Shown here in pieces: positions 1 to 8,475 of a DNA stretch of 35,008 nt (its first letter is position 1; the number at the start of each line of letters is the position of its first letter). The notes under the pieces are model-generated. The model worked only from the letters and a program-made list of their open reading frames with translations, was not told the DNA's origin and did no database searches. Position numbers and translations under genes: made by a program. This DNA is from Alphaproteobacteria bacterium. Its GTDB lineage: Bacteria > Pseudomonadota > Alphaproteobacteria > Rhizobiales > Devosiaceae. The stretch is taken from assembly GCA_024279675.1 (NCBI GenBank), contig JAJRRG010000106.1, forward strand, positions 1-35,008, given 5' to 3'.

Positions 1-922
1 AATGTTGCTTATTCGTCGGTTTGAGGAAAAGGCCGGGCAAATGTATGGCATGGGCCTCATTGGCGGATTTTGTCACTTGTATATCGGTCAGGAAGCTGTG
101 GTTACCGGCATCAATATGGCCGCTAGGCCTGAGGATGCATCTATCACCTCCTACCGAGATCATGGGCATATGCTTGCAGTTGGTATCGACCCCAAGGGTG
201 TGATGGCAGAATTGACTGGGCGCGCCGACGGCCTCTCAAAGGGCAAGGGTGGCTCCATGCACATGTTCTCTACAGAAAAGAGATTCTACGGGGGCAATGG
301 TATTGTGGGGGCGCAAGTTTCCTTGGGAACTGGCTTGGCCTTCGCCGCCAAATATCGCGGTGAGAACACTGTTTCGCTCACCTATTTTGGCGATGGTGCT
401 TCTAACCAGGGCCAGGTCTATGAGAGTTTTAACATGGCAAAACTTTGGGACTTGCCAGTCGTTTATATTATCGAGAATAACAAATATGCCATGGGCACAT
501 CTCTGGAACGCTCCTCAGCGGTTACGGACCTTTCCAACCGTGGCGCGAGTTTTAATATCCCCGGCGAAAAGGTTGACGGAATGGACGTGCGCTATGTACG
601 CGATGCGGCAGAACGCGCCATCAACCATGCGAGTTCAGGCAAGGGGCCCTATATTTTGGAGATGAATACCTATCGCTATCGCGGCCACTCCATGTCTGAC
701 CCGGCAAAGTACCGCTCCAAGGACGAGGTTCAAACCATGCGCAGTGAGCACGATCCCATTGAGCAGGTCAAACAGCGCATCTTGGACAAAAAATATGGCA
801 CGGCTGACGAGTTAAAACTCATTGAAAAAGATGTGCGTGCCATTGTTACCGAAGCCGCCGATTTTGGCACAAATTCACCAGAGCCGGATGCATCCGAGCT
901 TTGGACAGATATAACCGTTTAA
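1..922 (+). CDS. pdhA: Pyruvate dehydrogenase E1 alpha subunit (5'-truncated by window edge)
   Basis: This is the thiamine-diphosphate E1 alpha subunit, which decarboxylates pyruvate and, with E1 beta, passes the acetyl group to lipoyl-E2. The visible 306 residues begin at MLLIRRFEEKAG, which in the family lies some 30-40 residues inside the protein, so the true start is upstream of the window. The ThDP motif is visible as GDGASNQG through to ENN, and the later YRYRGHSMSDP loop is typical of E1 alpha. The stop is 16 bases before pdhB, whose start has an AGGGA ribosome site. It heads a pdhA-pdhB-pdhC operon. Family assignment is firm; only the N-terminus is missing. Confidence 0.97.
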   Translation, partial: MLLIRRFEEKAGQMYGMGLIGGFCHLYIGQEAVVTGINMAARPEDASITSYRDHGHMLAVGIDPKGVMAELTGRADGLSKGKGGSMHMFSTEKRFYGGNGIVGAQVSLGTGLAFAAKYRGENTVSLTYFGDGASNQGQVYESFNMAKLWDLPVVYIIENNKYAMGTSLERSSAVTDLSNRGASFNIPGEKVDGMDVRYVRDAAERAINHASSGKGPYILEMNTYRYRGHSMSDPAKYRSKDEVQTMRSEHDPIEQVKQRILDKKYGTADELKLIEKDVRAIVTEAADFGTNSPEPDASELWTDITV

Positions 923-938
923 GTAGGGAAGCGACATT

Positions 939-2342
939 ATGCCAACAGATATTTTAATGCCCGCCCTGTCACCCACTATGGAAGAGGGTAATCTGGCCAA
1001 ATGGCTGGTTAAAGAAGGTCAAAGCGTAGCGCCCGGCGATGTGATTTGCGAAATCGAAACCGATAAAGCCACTATGGAAGTAGAAGCCGTCGACGAAGGC
1101 ACAATCGGCAAAATTCTAGTTGCTGAAGGAACAGAAGGCGTTGCGGTTAATTCGGTAATTGCAATTTTGCTTGGTGAGGGCGAAGACGCGAGCGCCGTAA
1201 CTGAGAGTGCTTCATCGCCTGTACCGGCACCTGCCGCAACTAACGCCCCTGAGCCTGCAAATGTTGCAAAAATTGAGGCGTCTCCAACTGTTATTGAAGC
1301 AAGTGCAGCCCCTAAGTTTTCCCCAGCTGCGGACCCAGATTTACCACCTGATGTTGAAATGGTTGAAATGACCGTGCGCCAAGCGCTCAACGAGGCCATG
1401 GCCGAGGAAATGCGCGCCGACGAAGATGTGTTTTTGATGGGGGAAGAGGTGGCTCAATATCAGGGTGCCTATAAAATTTCCCAAGGGTTGTTGGATGAAT
1501 TTGGCGAGAAACGGGTGATTGATACTCCCATCACCGAGCATGGTTTTACCGGTATTGCCGTGGGCGCGGCCTTTGCGGGTCTTAAGCCAATTGTTGAATT
1601 TATGACCTTTAACTTTGCCATGCAGGCGATTGATCAGATCATAAACTCCGCCGCTAAACAGCTTTATATGTCGGGCGGACAGGTGCATGCACCCATCGTA
1701 TTTCGTGGGGCCAATGGTGCCGCGTCGCGCGTGGGGGCACAGCATAGTCAGGATTTCACCGCGTGGTATGCACAGGTGCCGGGTCTCACAGTTATCGCGC
1801 CCTATAGTGCGGCAGACTGTAAAGGCCTACTCAAGGCGGCCATACGCTCCAAAAACCCGGTGGTATTCCTTGAAAACGAACTGATGTATGGCGTAAGTTT
1901 CGATGTGCCAAAAATGGATGATTTTGTACTTCCCATTGGCAAGGCGCGGACCGTACGTGAGGGCGCAGACGTGACCATCGTTTCGTTCTCCATTGGTATG
2001 AAGTATGCAACGGAAGCGACGGAAAGATTGGTCGCCGAAGGCGTTGATGTGGAACTGATTGATTTGCGCACAATCCGGCCCATGGATTTTGAAACGGTGC
2101 TGAATTCGGTCAAGAAAACCGGGCGTTGCGTGGTTGTTGAAGAGGGTTGGCCACAATTCTCGGTTGGCTCAGAGCTTTCCGCCAGGTTGATGGAAGCCGC
2201 CTTTGATTATCTGGACGCACCTGTCACCCGTATCGCTGGCAAGGACGTACCCATGCCCTATGCGGCAAATCTTGAAAAATTAGCCCTGCCCAATGTTGAC
2301 GAAGTCATCGCGGCGGTTAACGCTGTGACCTACAGGTCGTAA
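939..2342 (+). CDS. pdhB: Pyruvate dehydrogenase E1 beta subunit with N-terminal lipoyl domain
   Basis: This is the E1 beta subunit of the PDH complex, 467 residues. Residues 1-80 form a lipoyl domain with the modification site [10 protein letters not shown] (Lys43). An Ala/Pro-rich linker runs to about residue 135, and the E1 beta transketolase-like domain follows ([21 protein letters not shown], the C-terminal transketolase fold). A lipoyl domain on E1 beta is a known alphaproteobacterial trait; most bacteria carry it only on E2. The start has AGGGA upstream. The lipoyl domain is almost the same as that of the adjacent pdhC (71 of 83 residues identical by hand alignment), which suggests duplication or gene conversion. 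Confidence 0.97.
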   Translation: MPTDILMPALSPTMEEGNLAKWLVKEGQSVAPGDVICEIETDKATMEVEAVDEGTIGKILVAEGTEGVAVNSVIAILLGEGEDASAVTESASSPVPAPAATNAPEPANVAKIEASPTVIEASAAPKFSPAADPDLPPDVEMVEMTVRQALNEAMAEEMRADEDVFLMGEEVAQYQGAYKISQGLLDEFGEKRVIDTPITEHGFTGIAVGAAFAGLKPIVEFMTFNFAMQAIDQIINSAAKQLYMSGGQVHAPIVFRGANGAASRVGAQHSQDFTAWYAQVPGLTVIAPYSAADCKGLLKAAIRSKNPVVFLENELMYGVSFDVPKMDDFVLPIGKARTVREGADVTIVSFSIGMKYATEATERLVAEGVDVELIDLRTIRPMDFETVLNSVKKTGRCVVVEEGWPQFSVGSELSARLMEAAFDYLDAPVTRIAGKDVPMPYAANLEKLALPNVDEVIAAVNAVTYRS

Positions 2343-2356
2343 AGGGAAAACACGCC

Positions 2357-3691
2357 ATGCCCATTAACATCACCATGCCAGCCCTTTCCCCCACCATGGA
2401 AGAGGGCATCCTCGCCAAATGGCACGTCAAGGAAGGCGATTCTGTTGTTGCCGGTGACGTCATTTGTGAGATCGAAACCGACAAAGCCACCATGGAAGTG
2501 GAAGCGGTAGATGAGGGAACGATCGGCAAAATTCTGGTCGCGGATGGTACCGAAAATGTCGCGGTTAATTCTGTAATCGCGATTTTGTTGGAGGAGGGGG
2601 AAAGCGCTGATGATATTGGTGCAACCGCCGCCGTACCAGCACCAGTTAAAGCTGCACCTACTGAGGCCACAACTGCCAAATCAGAACCAGTCAAACAAGA
2701 ACCCGCCAAAGCGACACCCGTTGCACCCACAACGAAGGCAATCGCAACCGCAACATCCAATACCGGCGCACGCACTTTTGCCTCGCCCTTGGCCCGACGT
2801 TTGGCCAAAGAAGCCAATATTGATGTCGCGGCACTAAACGGTTCTGGCCCCAAAGGTCGGGTCGTCAAAGCTGATATTGAGGTGGCGATCCGCGATGGTG
2901 TACCCACCAAACCCAGCACGAACAAAGCTACAACTGCTCTGGCAAGCGGCATGGGCGCCGCCGATGTTCTTGCTCTTTATGAGGAAGGCACCTATGAGGC
3001 GCGCCCCAATGATGGCATGCGCACAGTTGTTGCCGCGCGCCTGACCGAGTCCAAACAAACCGTACCGCATTTTTATCTCACAATTGATTGCAATTTGGAC
3101 AATTTGCTGGCCGCACGGACGAATATCAACGCCTCGGCCCTCAAAAACAAAGAGGGCAAACCTGCCTTCAAGCTCTCGGTCAATGATTTCATTGTCAAAG
3201 CATGGGCCCTAGCCTTGCAACAGGTTCCCGACGCCAATGCCACATGGGCCGGGGACTCCATCCTTTATCACAAGTCCTCAGACGTGGCGATTGCGGTTGC
3301 TGTGCCCGGCGGACTGTTTACCCCGGTTGTGCGCGCCGCAGAAACCAAATCCCTCAAACAAATATCGGATGAGGTACGCGATTACGCGACCCGTGCAAAA
3401 ACCAAAAAGCTTGCCCCCCATGAATATCAGGGTGGTTCAAGTTCCATTTCCAATCTGGGCATGTACGGCATTAAACAATTCTCTGCTGTTATCAATCCGC
3501 CCCATGGAACAATTTTGGCCGTTGGGGCCGGGGCCGAGCAGGTCATTGCCGTTAAGGGCGAAATTAAAACAGCCACCATTATGTCGGTTACGCTTTCCTG
3601 CGATCACCGGTCTGTGGATGGGGCGCTGGGGGCAACGGCCCTCAACGCATTTAGGGCCATGATTGAAAACCCAGTAATGATGTTGGCGTAA
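2357..3691 (+). CDS. pdhC: Dihydrolipoamide acetyltransferase (PDH E2)
   Basis: This is the E2 core of the PDH complex, which moves the acetyl group from the lipoyl arm to CoA. Its 444 residues show a lipoyl domain (1-80, [10 protein letters not shown]), an Ala/Pro/Thr-rich hinge (about 85-135), a peripheral subunit-binding domain ([14 protein letters not shown]...GRVVKADIE, about 140-180) and the catalytic acyltransferase domain ending in the active-site motif DHRSVDG. It starts 14 bases after pdhB with an AAAGGGAAA ribosome site, so it is co-transcribed. Only one lipoyl domain is present, the usual number for alphaproteobacteria. It can be told from a 2-oxoglutarate-dehydrogenase E2 by the ALSPTMEEG lipoyl start and the operon context. 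Confidence 0.97.
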   Translation: MPINITMPALSPTMEEGILAKWHVKEGDSVVAGDVICEIETDKATMEVEAVDEGTIGKILVADGTENVAVNSVIAILLEEGESADDIGATAAVPAPVKAAPTEATTAKSEPVKQEPAKATPVAPTTKAIATATSNTGARTFASPLARRLAKEANIDVAALNGSGPKGRVVKADIEVAIRDGVPTKPSTNKATTALASGMGAADVLALYEEGTYEARPNDGMRTVVAARLTESKQTVPHFYLTIDCNLDNLLAARTNINASALKNKEGKPAFKLSVNDFIVKAWALALQQVPDANATWAGDSILYHKSSDVAIAVAVPGGLFTPVVRAAETKSLKQISDEVRDYATRAKTKKLAPHEYQGGSSSISNLGMYGIKQFSAVINPPHGTILAVGAGAEQVIAVKGEIKTATIMSVTLSCDHRSVDGALGATALNAFRAMIENPVMMLA

Positions 3692-3694
3692 AAA

Positions 3695-4351
3695 ATGATA
3701 GAGGCAAAAACGGTTCTTTGTTACGGCGATAGTTTGACATGGGGCGACATGCCAAATGGTGTGCGCCACAGGTTTGAAGATCGTTGGCCCAGTGTACTCA
3801 ATGTAGAAGTGGGTCTTGATAGGGTACGCGTTATCAACGAAAGCCTTGGCGGGCGCACGACTATTTTTGACGATTATGCAGTCGCTGCAAACCGTAATGG
3901 CGCGCAGATATTACCGACTATTCTTGAAAGCCACGCCCCCCTTGATCTGATAATCTTCATGCTCGGTACAAACGACTTAAAAAATTACATGTGTGGCAAT
4001 GTAACCGCCATTGCGCGCGGTATGGGCAGACTGGTAGAAATTGTCAAAAACCACCAATATTATTTGGATATTGCGGCACCCGAAATTCTGATTGTTTCAC
4101 CGCCCCATTGTGTTGAGACTGACGAGCCCGTGTTAGCCAGCATCTTTGAAGGCGCAATAGAAAAAAGCGCCGAATTTGCAGAAAAATATAAAATGGTTGC
4201 CGAGCAATATGGTTGCGCATTTTTTGACGCCGCAACGATTGCAAATGCATCACCTGTTGACGGGGTACACCTGGACGCACAAAATACCCGCGCTATCGGT
4301 AAAAACTTAGCACCAATTGTTGCAAAGATATTGAAATTGAATAATAAGTGA
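3695..4351 (+). CDS. SGNH/GDSL-family hydrolase (probable esterase)
   Basis: A 218-residue single-domain SGNH hydrolase. The four family blocks are visible: block I GDSLTWG with the nucleophile Ser, block II GGRTT with the oxyanion Gly, block III GTNDLK with the oxyanion Asn, and block V DGVHLD with the catalytic Asp and His. No signal peptide is seen, so it should be cytoplasmic. Members of this type are called arylesterase or acyl hydrolase, but the substrate here is unknown. It starts 3 bases after the pdhC stop, so it is translated with the pdh operon, and I recall the same position in other Hyphomicrobiales. A link to PDH is therefore possible, though nothing in the protein shows it. Confidence 0.88.
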   Translation: MIEAKTVLCYGDSLTWGDMPNGVRHRFEDRWPSVLNVEVGLDRVRVINESLGGRTTIFDDYAVAANRNGAQILPTILESHAPLDLIIFMLGTNDLKNYMCGNVTAIARGMGRLVEIVKNHQYYLDIAAPEILIVSPPHCVETDEPVLASIFEGAIEKSAEFAEKYKMVAEQYGCAFFDAATIANASPVDGVHLDAQNTRAIGKNLAPIVAKILKLNNK

Positions 4352-4367
4352 CTACTTACTCACTTAT
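4344..4367. repeat. Short inverted repeat at the end of the SGNH gene
   Basis: The arms ATAAGTGA and TCACTTAT are perfect 8-bp inverted repeats separated by 8 bases. The left arm contains the stop codon of the SGNH hydrolase gene. The stem is AT-rich and has no T-run after it, so a strong intrinsic terminator is unlikely. It could be a protein-binding site or a weak RNA hairpin, or chance. Confidence 0.3.
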
Positions 4368-4409
4368 GGCACTGGATGTCAGATCATCGTAAATTAAGGA
4401 ACTTAAAAT

Positions 4410-4649
4410 ATGGCCAACACACCCCACGAACTTCATGAAGAATTCCCAAATCGGGCCGATAAAATTCACGAACTTAAAACCAGCAACACCCATTTTTCTA
4501 AGCTCTATGATGAGTATCATGAAATAAATCGCAAGGTGCACACGGCTGAAACTGACATCAAACCCACATCTGACGAACACTTGGCTGATTTACGTAAAGA
4601 ACGACTTTCCCTAAAAGACCAACTTTTTGCCATGCTGACCGCCGACTAA
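4410..4649 (+). CDS. DUF465 / YdcH-family small protein
   Basis: A 79-residue, charged, mostly helical protein. It shows the DUF465 (YdcH) pattern: an N-terminal helix with HELHEEFP, an FSKLYDEYHEIN segment, and a C-terminal LRKERLSLKDQL helix, which together form a short helical hairpin. The biochemical role of the family is not established. The ribosome site AAGGA precedes the ATG. It lies between the SGNH gene and lpdA on the same strand. It has no membrane segment or signal peptide. Confidence 0.85.
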   Translation: MANTPHELHEEFPNRADKIHELKTSNTHFSKLYDEYHEINRKVHTAETDIKPTSDEHLADLRKERLSLKDQLFAMLTAD

Positions 4650-4673
4650 CTTCGCCAACATTATGACCTGCCA

Positions 4674-4721
4674 GGGTCCTTTGAAAACAGGGCCCTTTGA
4701 AAACGGGGTCCTTTATAAAAA
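4674..4721 (+). repeat. Three imperfect 16-bp tandem repeats upstream of lpdA
   Basis: Three head-to-tail 16-base units fill most of the 94-base gap between the DUF465 gene and lpdA. Units 1 and 2 read GGGTCCTTTGAAAACA and GGGCCCTTTGAAAACG; unit 3 is diverged (GGGTCCTTTATAAAAA). The GGGYCC cores are nearly self-complementary, so any two units could pair in RNA, giving competing hairpins before the lpdA ribosome site (AAGGA). Whether this has any regulatory effect is unknown. Confidence 0.7.
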
Positions 4722-4743
4722 CGACGATTAAGGAACTATCTCA

Positions 4744-6183
4744 ATGCCCAATACATATGATTTAATCGTACTTGGATCTGGCCCTGGCGGGTATATTGCA
4801 GCCATTCGCGCTGCTCAACTGGGACTAAAAACCGCAATTGTAGAGCGTGAACATATGGGGGGCATTTGCCTGAATTGGGGCTGTATCCCCACCAAAGCGC
4901 TATTGCGTTCGGCTGAAATATTTTCACACATGGCCCACGCCAAGGATTTTGGTCTTAAGGTCGAAAAATTTAGCGCAGATATTGAAGCTGTTGTTAATCG
5001 TTCCCGTGGTGTCACCAAGCAAATGTCTGGCGGCATCGGGTTTCTGATGAAAAAAAACAAGATTGATGTGATTTGGGGTGAGGGGACCATCACCAAACCC
5101 GGCGAGATCGTCGTCACAGAAACCAAAAAGGCCATCGTAGAGCCACAAAATCCCAAACCCCGTGGCGTATTACCCACAGGCACCTACAAGGCAAAAAATA
5201 TCATTATCGCGACAGGCGCTCGCCCGCGTGTCTTGCCCGGCATTGAACCGGACGGCGAAAAAATATGGACATATTTTGAAGCCATGAAACCCAAAACCAT
5301 GCCAAAATCCATGCTGGTAATGGGCTCGGGTGCCATTGGCATTGAGTTTGCCTCGTTTTATCGCGCCATGGGCACCGAGGTGACGGTTGTGGATCTTCTA
5401 CCCCAGATCATGCCCGTAGAAGATGCAGAAATCTCCGCGATTGCCCGCAAGCGCCTTGAAAAGCGTGGGCTAAAAATTCTAACCGATACCAAAGTGTCAA
5501 AAATTGAGAAAACCAAAACCGGGATCACCGCGCACCTGTTGTTAAAGAATGGCAAAAGCGAAAAGATTGCAGCTGATGTTGTTATTTCCGCCGTTGGGGT
5601 GCAGGGCAATGTGGAAAATATTGGCCTTGAAAAGCTTGGCGTGAAAACCGAACGCGGCACCATTGTCGTTGACGGGCATGGCCGCACCACTGTAGCGGGT
5701 GTCTTTGCAATTGGCGACGTTGCCGGTGCGCCAATGCTGGCCCACAAAGCTGAACATGAGGCTGTAATCTGCGTTGAAACCATCGCCGGACAAACCGTGC
5801 ACGGCCTGGATAAATCAAAAATCCCCGGCTGCACCTATTGCGATCCGCAAGTGGCAAGCGTTGGCATGACCGAAGCCAAAGCAAAAGAAGCCGGACACAA
5901 AATCAAAGTTGGGCGCTTTCCCTTCGTCGCTAATGGCAAAGCCGTGGCGCTCGGGGAAACGGATGGTATGGTAAAAACTATTTTTGATGCAAAAACCGGC
6001 GAACTCCTTGGCGCCCATATGGTGGGGCCAGAAGTGACAGAATTGATCCAAGGCTTTGTAGTTGCTATGAATTTAGAAACCACGGAGGAAGAATTGATGC
6101 ATACAATATTCCCCCATCCAACACTTTCTGAAACAATGAAGGAGAGTGTACTTGACGCGTACGACAAGGCACTCAATATGTAA
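4744..6183 (+). CDS. lpdA: Dihydrolipoamide dehydrogenase (E3)
   Basis: This FAD flavoprotein re-oxidises the dihydrolipoyl groups of PDH, reducing NAD+. Its 479 residues include the FAD-binding GSGPGGY near the N-terminus, the redox-active disulfide motif GGICLNWGCIPTKALL, the NAD-binding GSGAIGIEFASF, the second FAD motif AIGDVAGAPMLAHKAEHE, and the C-terminal catalytic HPHPTLSE (His-Glu). A short insertion with KPRGVLPTGTYKAK before the ATGARP segment fits the E3 type encoded with PDH in this order. AAGGA precedes the ATG. The gene completes the PDH set a little downstream of pdhC. Confidence 0.97.
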   Translation: MPNTYDLIVLGSGPGGYIAAIRAAQLGLKTAIVEREHMGGICLNWGCIPTKALLRSAEIFSHMAHAKDFGLKVEKFSADIEAVVNRSRGVTKQMSGGIGFLMKKNKIDVIWGEGTITKPGEIVVTETKKAIVEPQNPKPRGVLPTGTYKAKNIIIATGARPRVLPGIEPDGEKIWTYFEAMKPKTMPKSMLVMGSGAIGIEFASFYRAMGTEVTVVDLLPQIMPVEDAEISAIARKRLEKRGLKILTDTKVSKIEKTKTGITAHLLLKNGKSEKIAADVVISAVGVQGNVENIGLEKLGVKTERGTIVVDGHGRTTVAGVFAIGDVAGAPMLAHKAEHEAVICVETIAGQTVHGLDKSKIPGCTYCDPQVASVGMTEAKAKEAGHKIKVGRFPFVANGKAVALGETDGMVKTIFDAKTGELLGAHMVGPEVTELIQGFVVAMNLETTEEELMHTIFPHPTLSETMKESVLDAYDKALNM

Positions 6184-6194
6184 GGGAGCATACT

Positions 6195-6308
6195 AGAGTG
6201 TTTTCAGGAAAAGTGGGGCCGGTTATCCGCTTCGAAAACGCGACAAAACAAAGACTTAGAGCATAGGTTTTGACTCAATCAAAACCGACAATGCTCGATC
6301 AGCTCTAA
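6195..6308. repeat. Interspersed palindromic repeat of the Hyphomicrobiales type
   Basis: The spacer after lpdA holds a structured, non-coding stretch. A conserved-looking left part (ACAAAACAAAGACTTAGAGC) leads into a hairpin with GAGCAT...ATGCTC outer arms (6259-6264 and 6291-6296) and perfect inner arms GGTTTTGA (6266-6273) and TCAAAACC (6279-6286). A further outer pairing, TAGAGC with GCTCTA, closes near 6307. I recall very similar sequences scattered between genes in many Hyphomicrobiales genomes, but cannot confirm the family here. It could act as a transcript-end hairpin for lpdA. Confidence 0.6.
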
Positions 6309-6319
6309 AGGATAATTTC

Positions 6320-6565
6320 ATGGGTTTCATTTTTGCAATAATAATTGGTGGCGTGGCGGGTATAATCGCTGATCGCCTGATGAGTGCGAATAACTCGCTT
6401 GTGCTCAACGTCATTTTGGGTGTCGCTGGTGCGGCTGTGCTAAATTTCATCCTTGGTCTGGTTTTTGGTCTGTGGGGCGGCAATATACTGTGGCAACTTT
6501 TGACCGGTATAGCTGGTGCGAGCGCCTTGATCTGGGGCTATCGCGAAATGCAACGCCGCCGTTAA
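6320..6565 (+). CDS. GlsB/YeaQ/YmgE-family small membrane protein
   Basis: An 81-residue hydrophobic protein with about three membrane segments: residues 2-19, 27-50 and 53-72. It opens with IIIGGVAGIIADRLM and has Gly-rich helices, the pattern of the transglycosylase-associated (GlsB/YeaQ/YmgE) family. The family name is historical and enzymatic activity is not established; members are often linked to envelope stress. The C-terminus is basic (REMQRRR) and so probably cytoplasmic. AAAGGA lies upstream of the ATG, just inside the end of the palindromic repeat. Confidence 0.8.
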   Translation: MGFIFAIIIGGVAGIIADRLMSANNSLVLNVILGVAGAAVLNFILGLVFGLWGGNILWQLLTGIAGASALIWGYREMQRRR

Positions 6566-6591
6566 TCCGGCACCTCAGGAGCGCTATTTCT

Positions 6592-6828
6592 ATGGCAAAA
6601 AAAGTCTTTTTATGGGTATTCGGTTTGGGTGTGGCCCTTGGCACACTCCTGGGATTGGTCAATCTGATTGCACCAGACGCGGTAAGCGTGACACTGAATG
6701 AGGAAAATGTAGAAGGCATGGCTGGATTGTGGACTGCTATGTTCTCCGGCGCAATTCCCGGCTTGATTTTTGGTTTAATTGGCGCAGGTATTGCGGCCTT
6801 GTTTTCGCGCAAAAAGAAAAGCGATTAG
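6592..6828 (+). CDS. Small two-helix membrane protein of unknown function
   Basis: The ORF track opens this frame at 6472, inside the previous gene, but the likely start is the ATG at 6592 (MAKKVFLWVFG), which has CAGGAG upstream. The 78-residue product has an N-terminal membrane segment (about 4-24), a soluble middle with an acidic patch, a second Gly-rich membrane segment (about 48-71) and a very basic tail (RKKKSD), so both ends probably face the cytoplasm. I do not recognise a named family. It ends 6 bases before lipA and is probably cotranscribed with it and the preceding YeaQ-like gene. Confidence 0.7.
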   Translation: MAKKVFLWVFGLGVALGTLLGLVNLIAPDAVSVTLNEENVEGMAGLWTAMFSGAIPGLIFGLIGAGIAALFSRKKKSD

Positions 6829-6834
6829 ATATTT

Positions 6835-7788
6835 ATGGTTACACTGATCAATGCAACAAAACCGGCCCGTGTTCGTCACCCTGAAAAAGCCCACCGGCCT
6901 GACAGTGCCACCTTGCGCAAACCCAAATGGATACGGGTAAAAGCGCCGGGCGGACAGGTCTATCAGGAAACCAAGGACATCATCCGCGAGAATAATATTG
7001 TCACCATCTGCACTGAGGGTGGATGCCCCAATATCGGTGAATGTTTCTCAAAAAAACATGCGTCTTTTATGATCATGGGCGAGATTTGTACCCGCGCTTG
7101 TGCTTTTTGCAACGTGGCTACGGGCCGCCCCATGCCCCTTGATCCTGAAGAACCCGTCAACATCGCCAAGGGCATTGAAAAACTTGGGCTCAATCATGTG
7201 GTTATCACCTCGGTCGATCGCGATGATCTTGCGGATGGTGGTGCGCAACATTTTGTTGATGTCATAAAAGAAACCCGCGCCCGTTGCCCCAACACAACAA
7301 TTGAAGTGCTGACCCCCGATTTTTTACGCAAGGAAGGGGCAATGGAGTTAGTCGTGGCCGCCAAGCCCGATGTGTATAACCACAATATGGAAACGGTGCC
7401 CTCCAACTACCTGACCATTTGCCCCGGTTCGCGCTATTTCTATTCCCTGCGCCTGTTGCAACGGGTGAAGGAGATTGACCCCAATATGTTCACCAAATCG
7501 GGCATCATGGTGGGGCTGGGCGAAACCCGCAATGAAGTGCTGCAATTAATGGATGATCTGCGTTCGGCTGATGTTGATTTTTTAACCATCGGGCAATATT
7601 TGCAGCCAAGCAAAAAACATGCGCCCGTCAAAGACTTCATCACCCCCGAAGAATTTAAGGCCTATGAAAGCATTGCTTACTCAAAGGGTTTTCTGCTGGT
7701 TTCGGCTTCGCCCCTGACGCGCTCATCCCACCACGCGGGGGATGATTTTGCTAAACTTCGCGCGGCACGGGTGAAGAAGAACAACTAG
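6835..7788 (+). CDS. lipA: Lipoyl synthase (radical SAM)
   Basis: LipA inserts two sulfurs into protein-bound octanoyl groups to make lipoyl cofactor, the cofactor needed by PdhB, PdhC and other 2-oxoacid dehydrogenases. The 317-residue protein has both cluster motifs: the auxiliary cluster cysteines C59, C64 and C70 ([12 protein letters not shown]) and the radical-SAM CxxxCxxC at C85, C89 and C92 (CTRACAFC). The C-terminal RSSHHAG supplies the serine ligand region. Its place behind lpdA links cofactor synthesis to its users. Length and motifs are complete, and a probable terminator follows. Confidence 0.97.
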   Translation: MVTLINATKPARVRHPEKAHRPDSATLRKPKWIRVKAPGGQVYQETKDIIRENNIVTICTEGGCPNIGECFSKKHASFMIMGEICTRACAFCNVATGRPMPLDPEEPVNIAKGIEKLGLNHVVITSVDRDDLADGGAQHFVDVIKETRARCPNTTIEVLTPDFLRKEGAMELVVAAKPDVYNHNMETVPSNYLTICPGSRYFYSLRLLQRVKEIDPNMFTKSGIMVGLGETRNEVLQLMDDLRSADVDFLTIGQYLQPSKKHAPVKDFITPEEFKAYESIAYSKGFLLVSASPLTRSSHHAGDDFAKLRAARVKKNN

Positions 7789-7800
7789 GGCATTCTCCAA

Positions 7801-7843
7801 GGGTGGAATGCATCACTCATCGCATTCCCCCCTCGAATTTTTT
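7801..7843 (+). terminator. Probable intrinsic terminator of lipA
   Basis: A hairpin GGAATGC...GCATTCC (with an extra GGG/CCC pairing beyond a one-base bulge) closes a 10-base loop. Six T residues follow at 7838-7843, 7 bases after the C-rich arm. It starts 12 bases after the lipA stop and would end the lpdA-lipA transcript. Confidence 0.6.
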
Positions 7844-7860
7844 CTAGGGTCCTGACCTAG
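7844..7860. repeat. CTAG-flanked fragment resembling the MITE terminus
   Basis: The 17 bases CTAGGGTCCTGACCTAG carry a core GGTCCTGAC flanked by CTAG on both sides. The same core ends the 270-bp element at 18905-19174 (GGTCCTGACCCTAG). It could be a solo terminus or an excision scar of a related element, or chance similarity. Confidence 0.4.
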
Positions 7861-7926
7861 ATACACCCCTTGCATTTCTATAAAATTCAAATAGTTTGCC
7901 GCTCCACACAATATCGGGCAGGGCCT

Positions 7927-8475
7927 ATGAAACGCATCGCAATCCTTGGCTGTTCCGGCTCTGGAAAGTCCACCCTTGCGGCACGTCTTGCCAAATTGGT
8001 TGACCTGCCACTTATCCATCTGGATCAACATTTTCATCGACCCGACTGGAAAGCACGCCCCCCAGAGGAGTGGGCGTACATTCACGCAGAACTCATCGCC
8101 CGTGACCGTTGGATCATTGATGGATGCTATGGGGGATCCGCCACCGCCCGTACCCAACGCGCAGACATGATTATCTGGTTCGATCTTCCAACCCATGTCT
8201 GTCTATATCGTGTGGTCAAACGCATCATAACCGGGTGTGGAAAACGCCGATTTGACGCCGCCCCGGGGTGCCGTGAACGTTTTGATCTTGAGTTTTTGCT
8301 GTACGTACTGAGTTTTCGGCGCAGAAAAGCGCCAAGATTATTGAAAATACTTGAGGACAGACCCGTAAAGACTGAACTTGTTATCATCTGCAATAATGCT
8401 GACATCGAAATGTTGCTAAGCAGGTTCAAAACGCCACGTTCCGCAAGCAAAACAAGCCCAGAAAACGCATTATGA
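7927..8475 (+). CDS. P-loop NTPase, adenylate-kinase/FlaR-like, copy 1
   Basis: The ORF track begins at 7870, but the ATG at 7927 (MKRIAILGCSGSGKST) is a better start: it has CAGGG upstream and places the P-loop where the paralogue has it. The 182-residue product has a Walker A motif GCSGSGKST, an IHLDQHFHRPDW segment, a WIIDG strand and a GCRERFDLEFL block. These are typical of small AAA-type ATPases annotated as DNA topology modulation (FlaR) or adenylate-kinase-like. The substrate is unknown. It overlaps the next gene by 4 bases (ATGA) and is its paralogue. It ends with about 15 extra residues (KTPRSASKTSPENAL) not found in copy 2. Confidence 0.85.
   Translation: MKRIAILGCSGSGKSTLAARLAKLVDLPLIHLDQHFHRPDWKARPPEEWAYIHAELIARDRWIIDGCYGGSATARTQRADMIIWFDLPTHVCLYRVVKRIITGCGKRRFDAAPGCRERFDLEFLLYVLSFRRRKAPRLLKILEDRPVKTELVIICNNADIEMLLSRFKTPRSASKTSPENAL

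Noticed and set aside
4674-4721. Tandem repeats as a CRISPR array
   Set aside because: The units are 16 bases with no spacers between them, and no cas gene is present.
5358-5834. 158-residue - strand ORF inside lpdA
   Set aside because: It is a shadow of lpdA, whose motifs are complete on the + strand.
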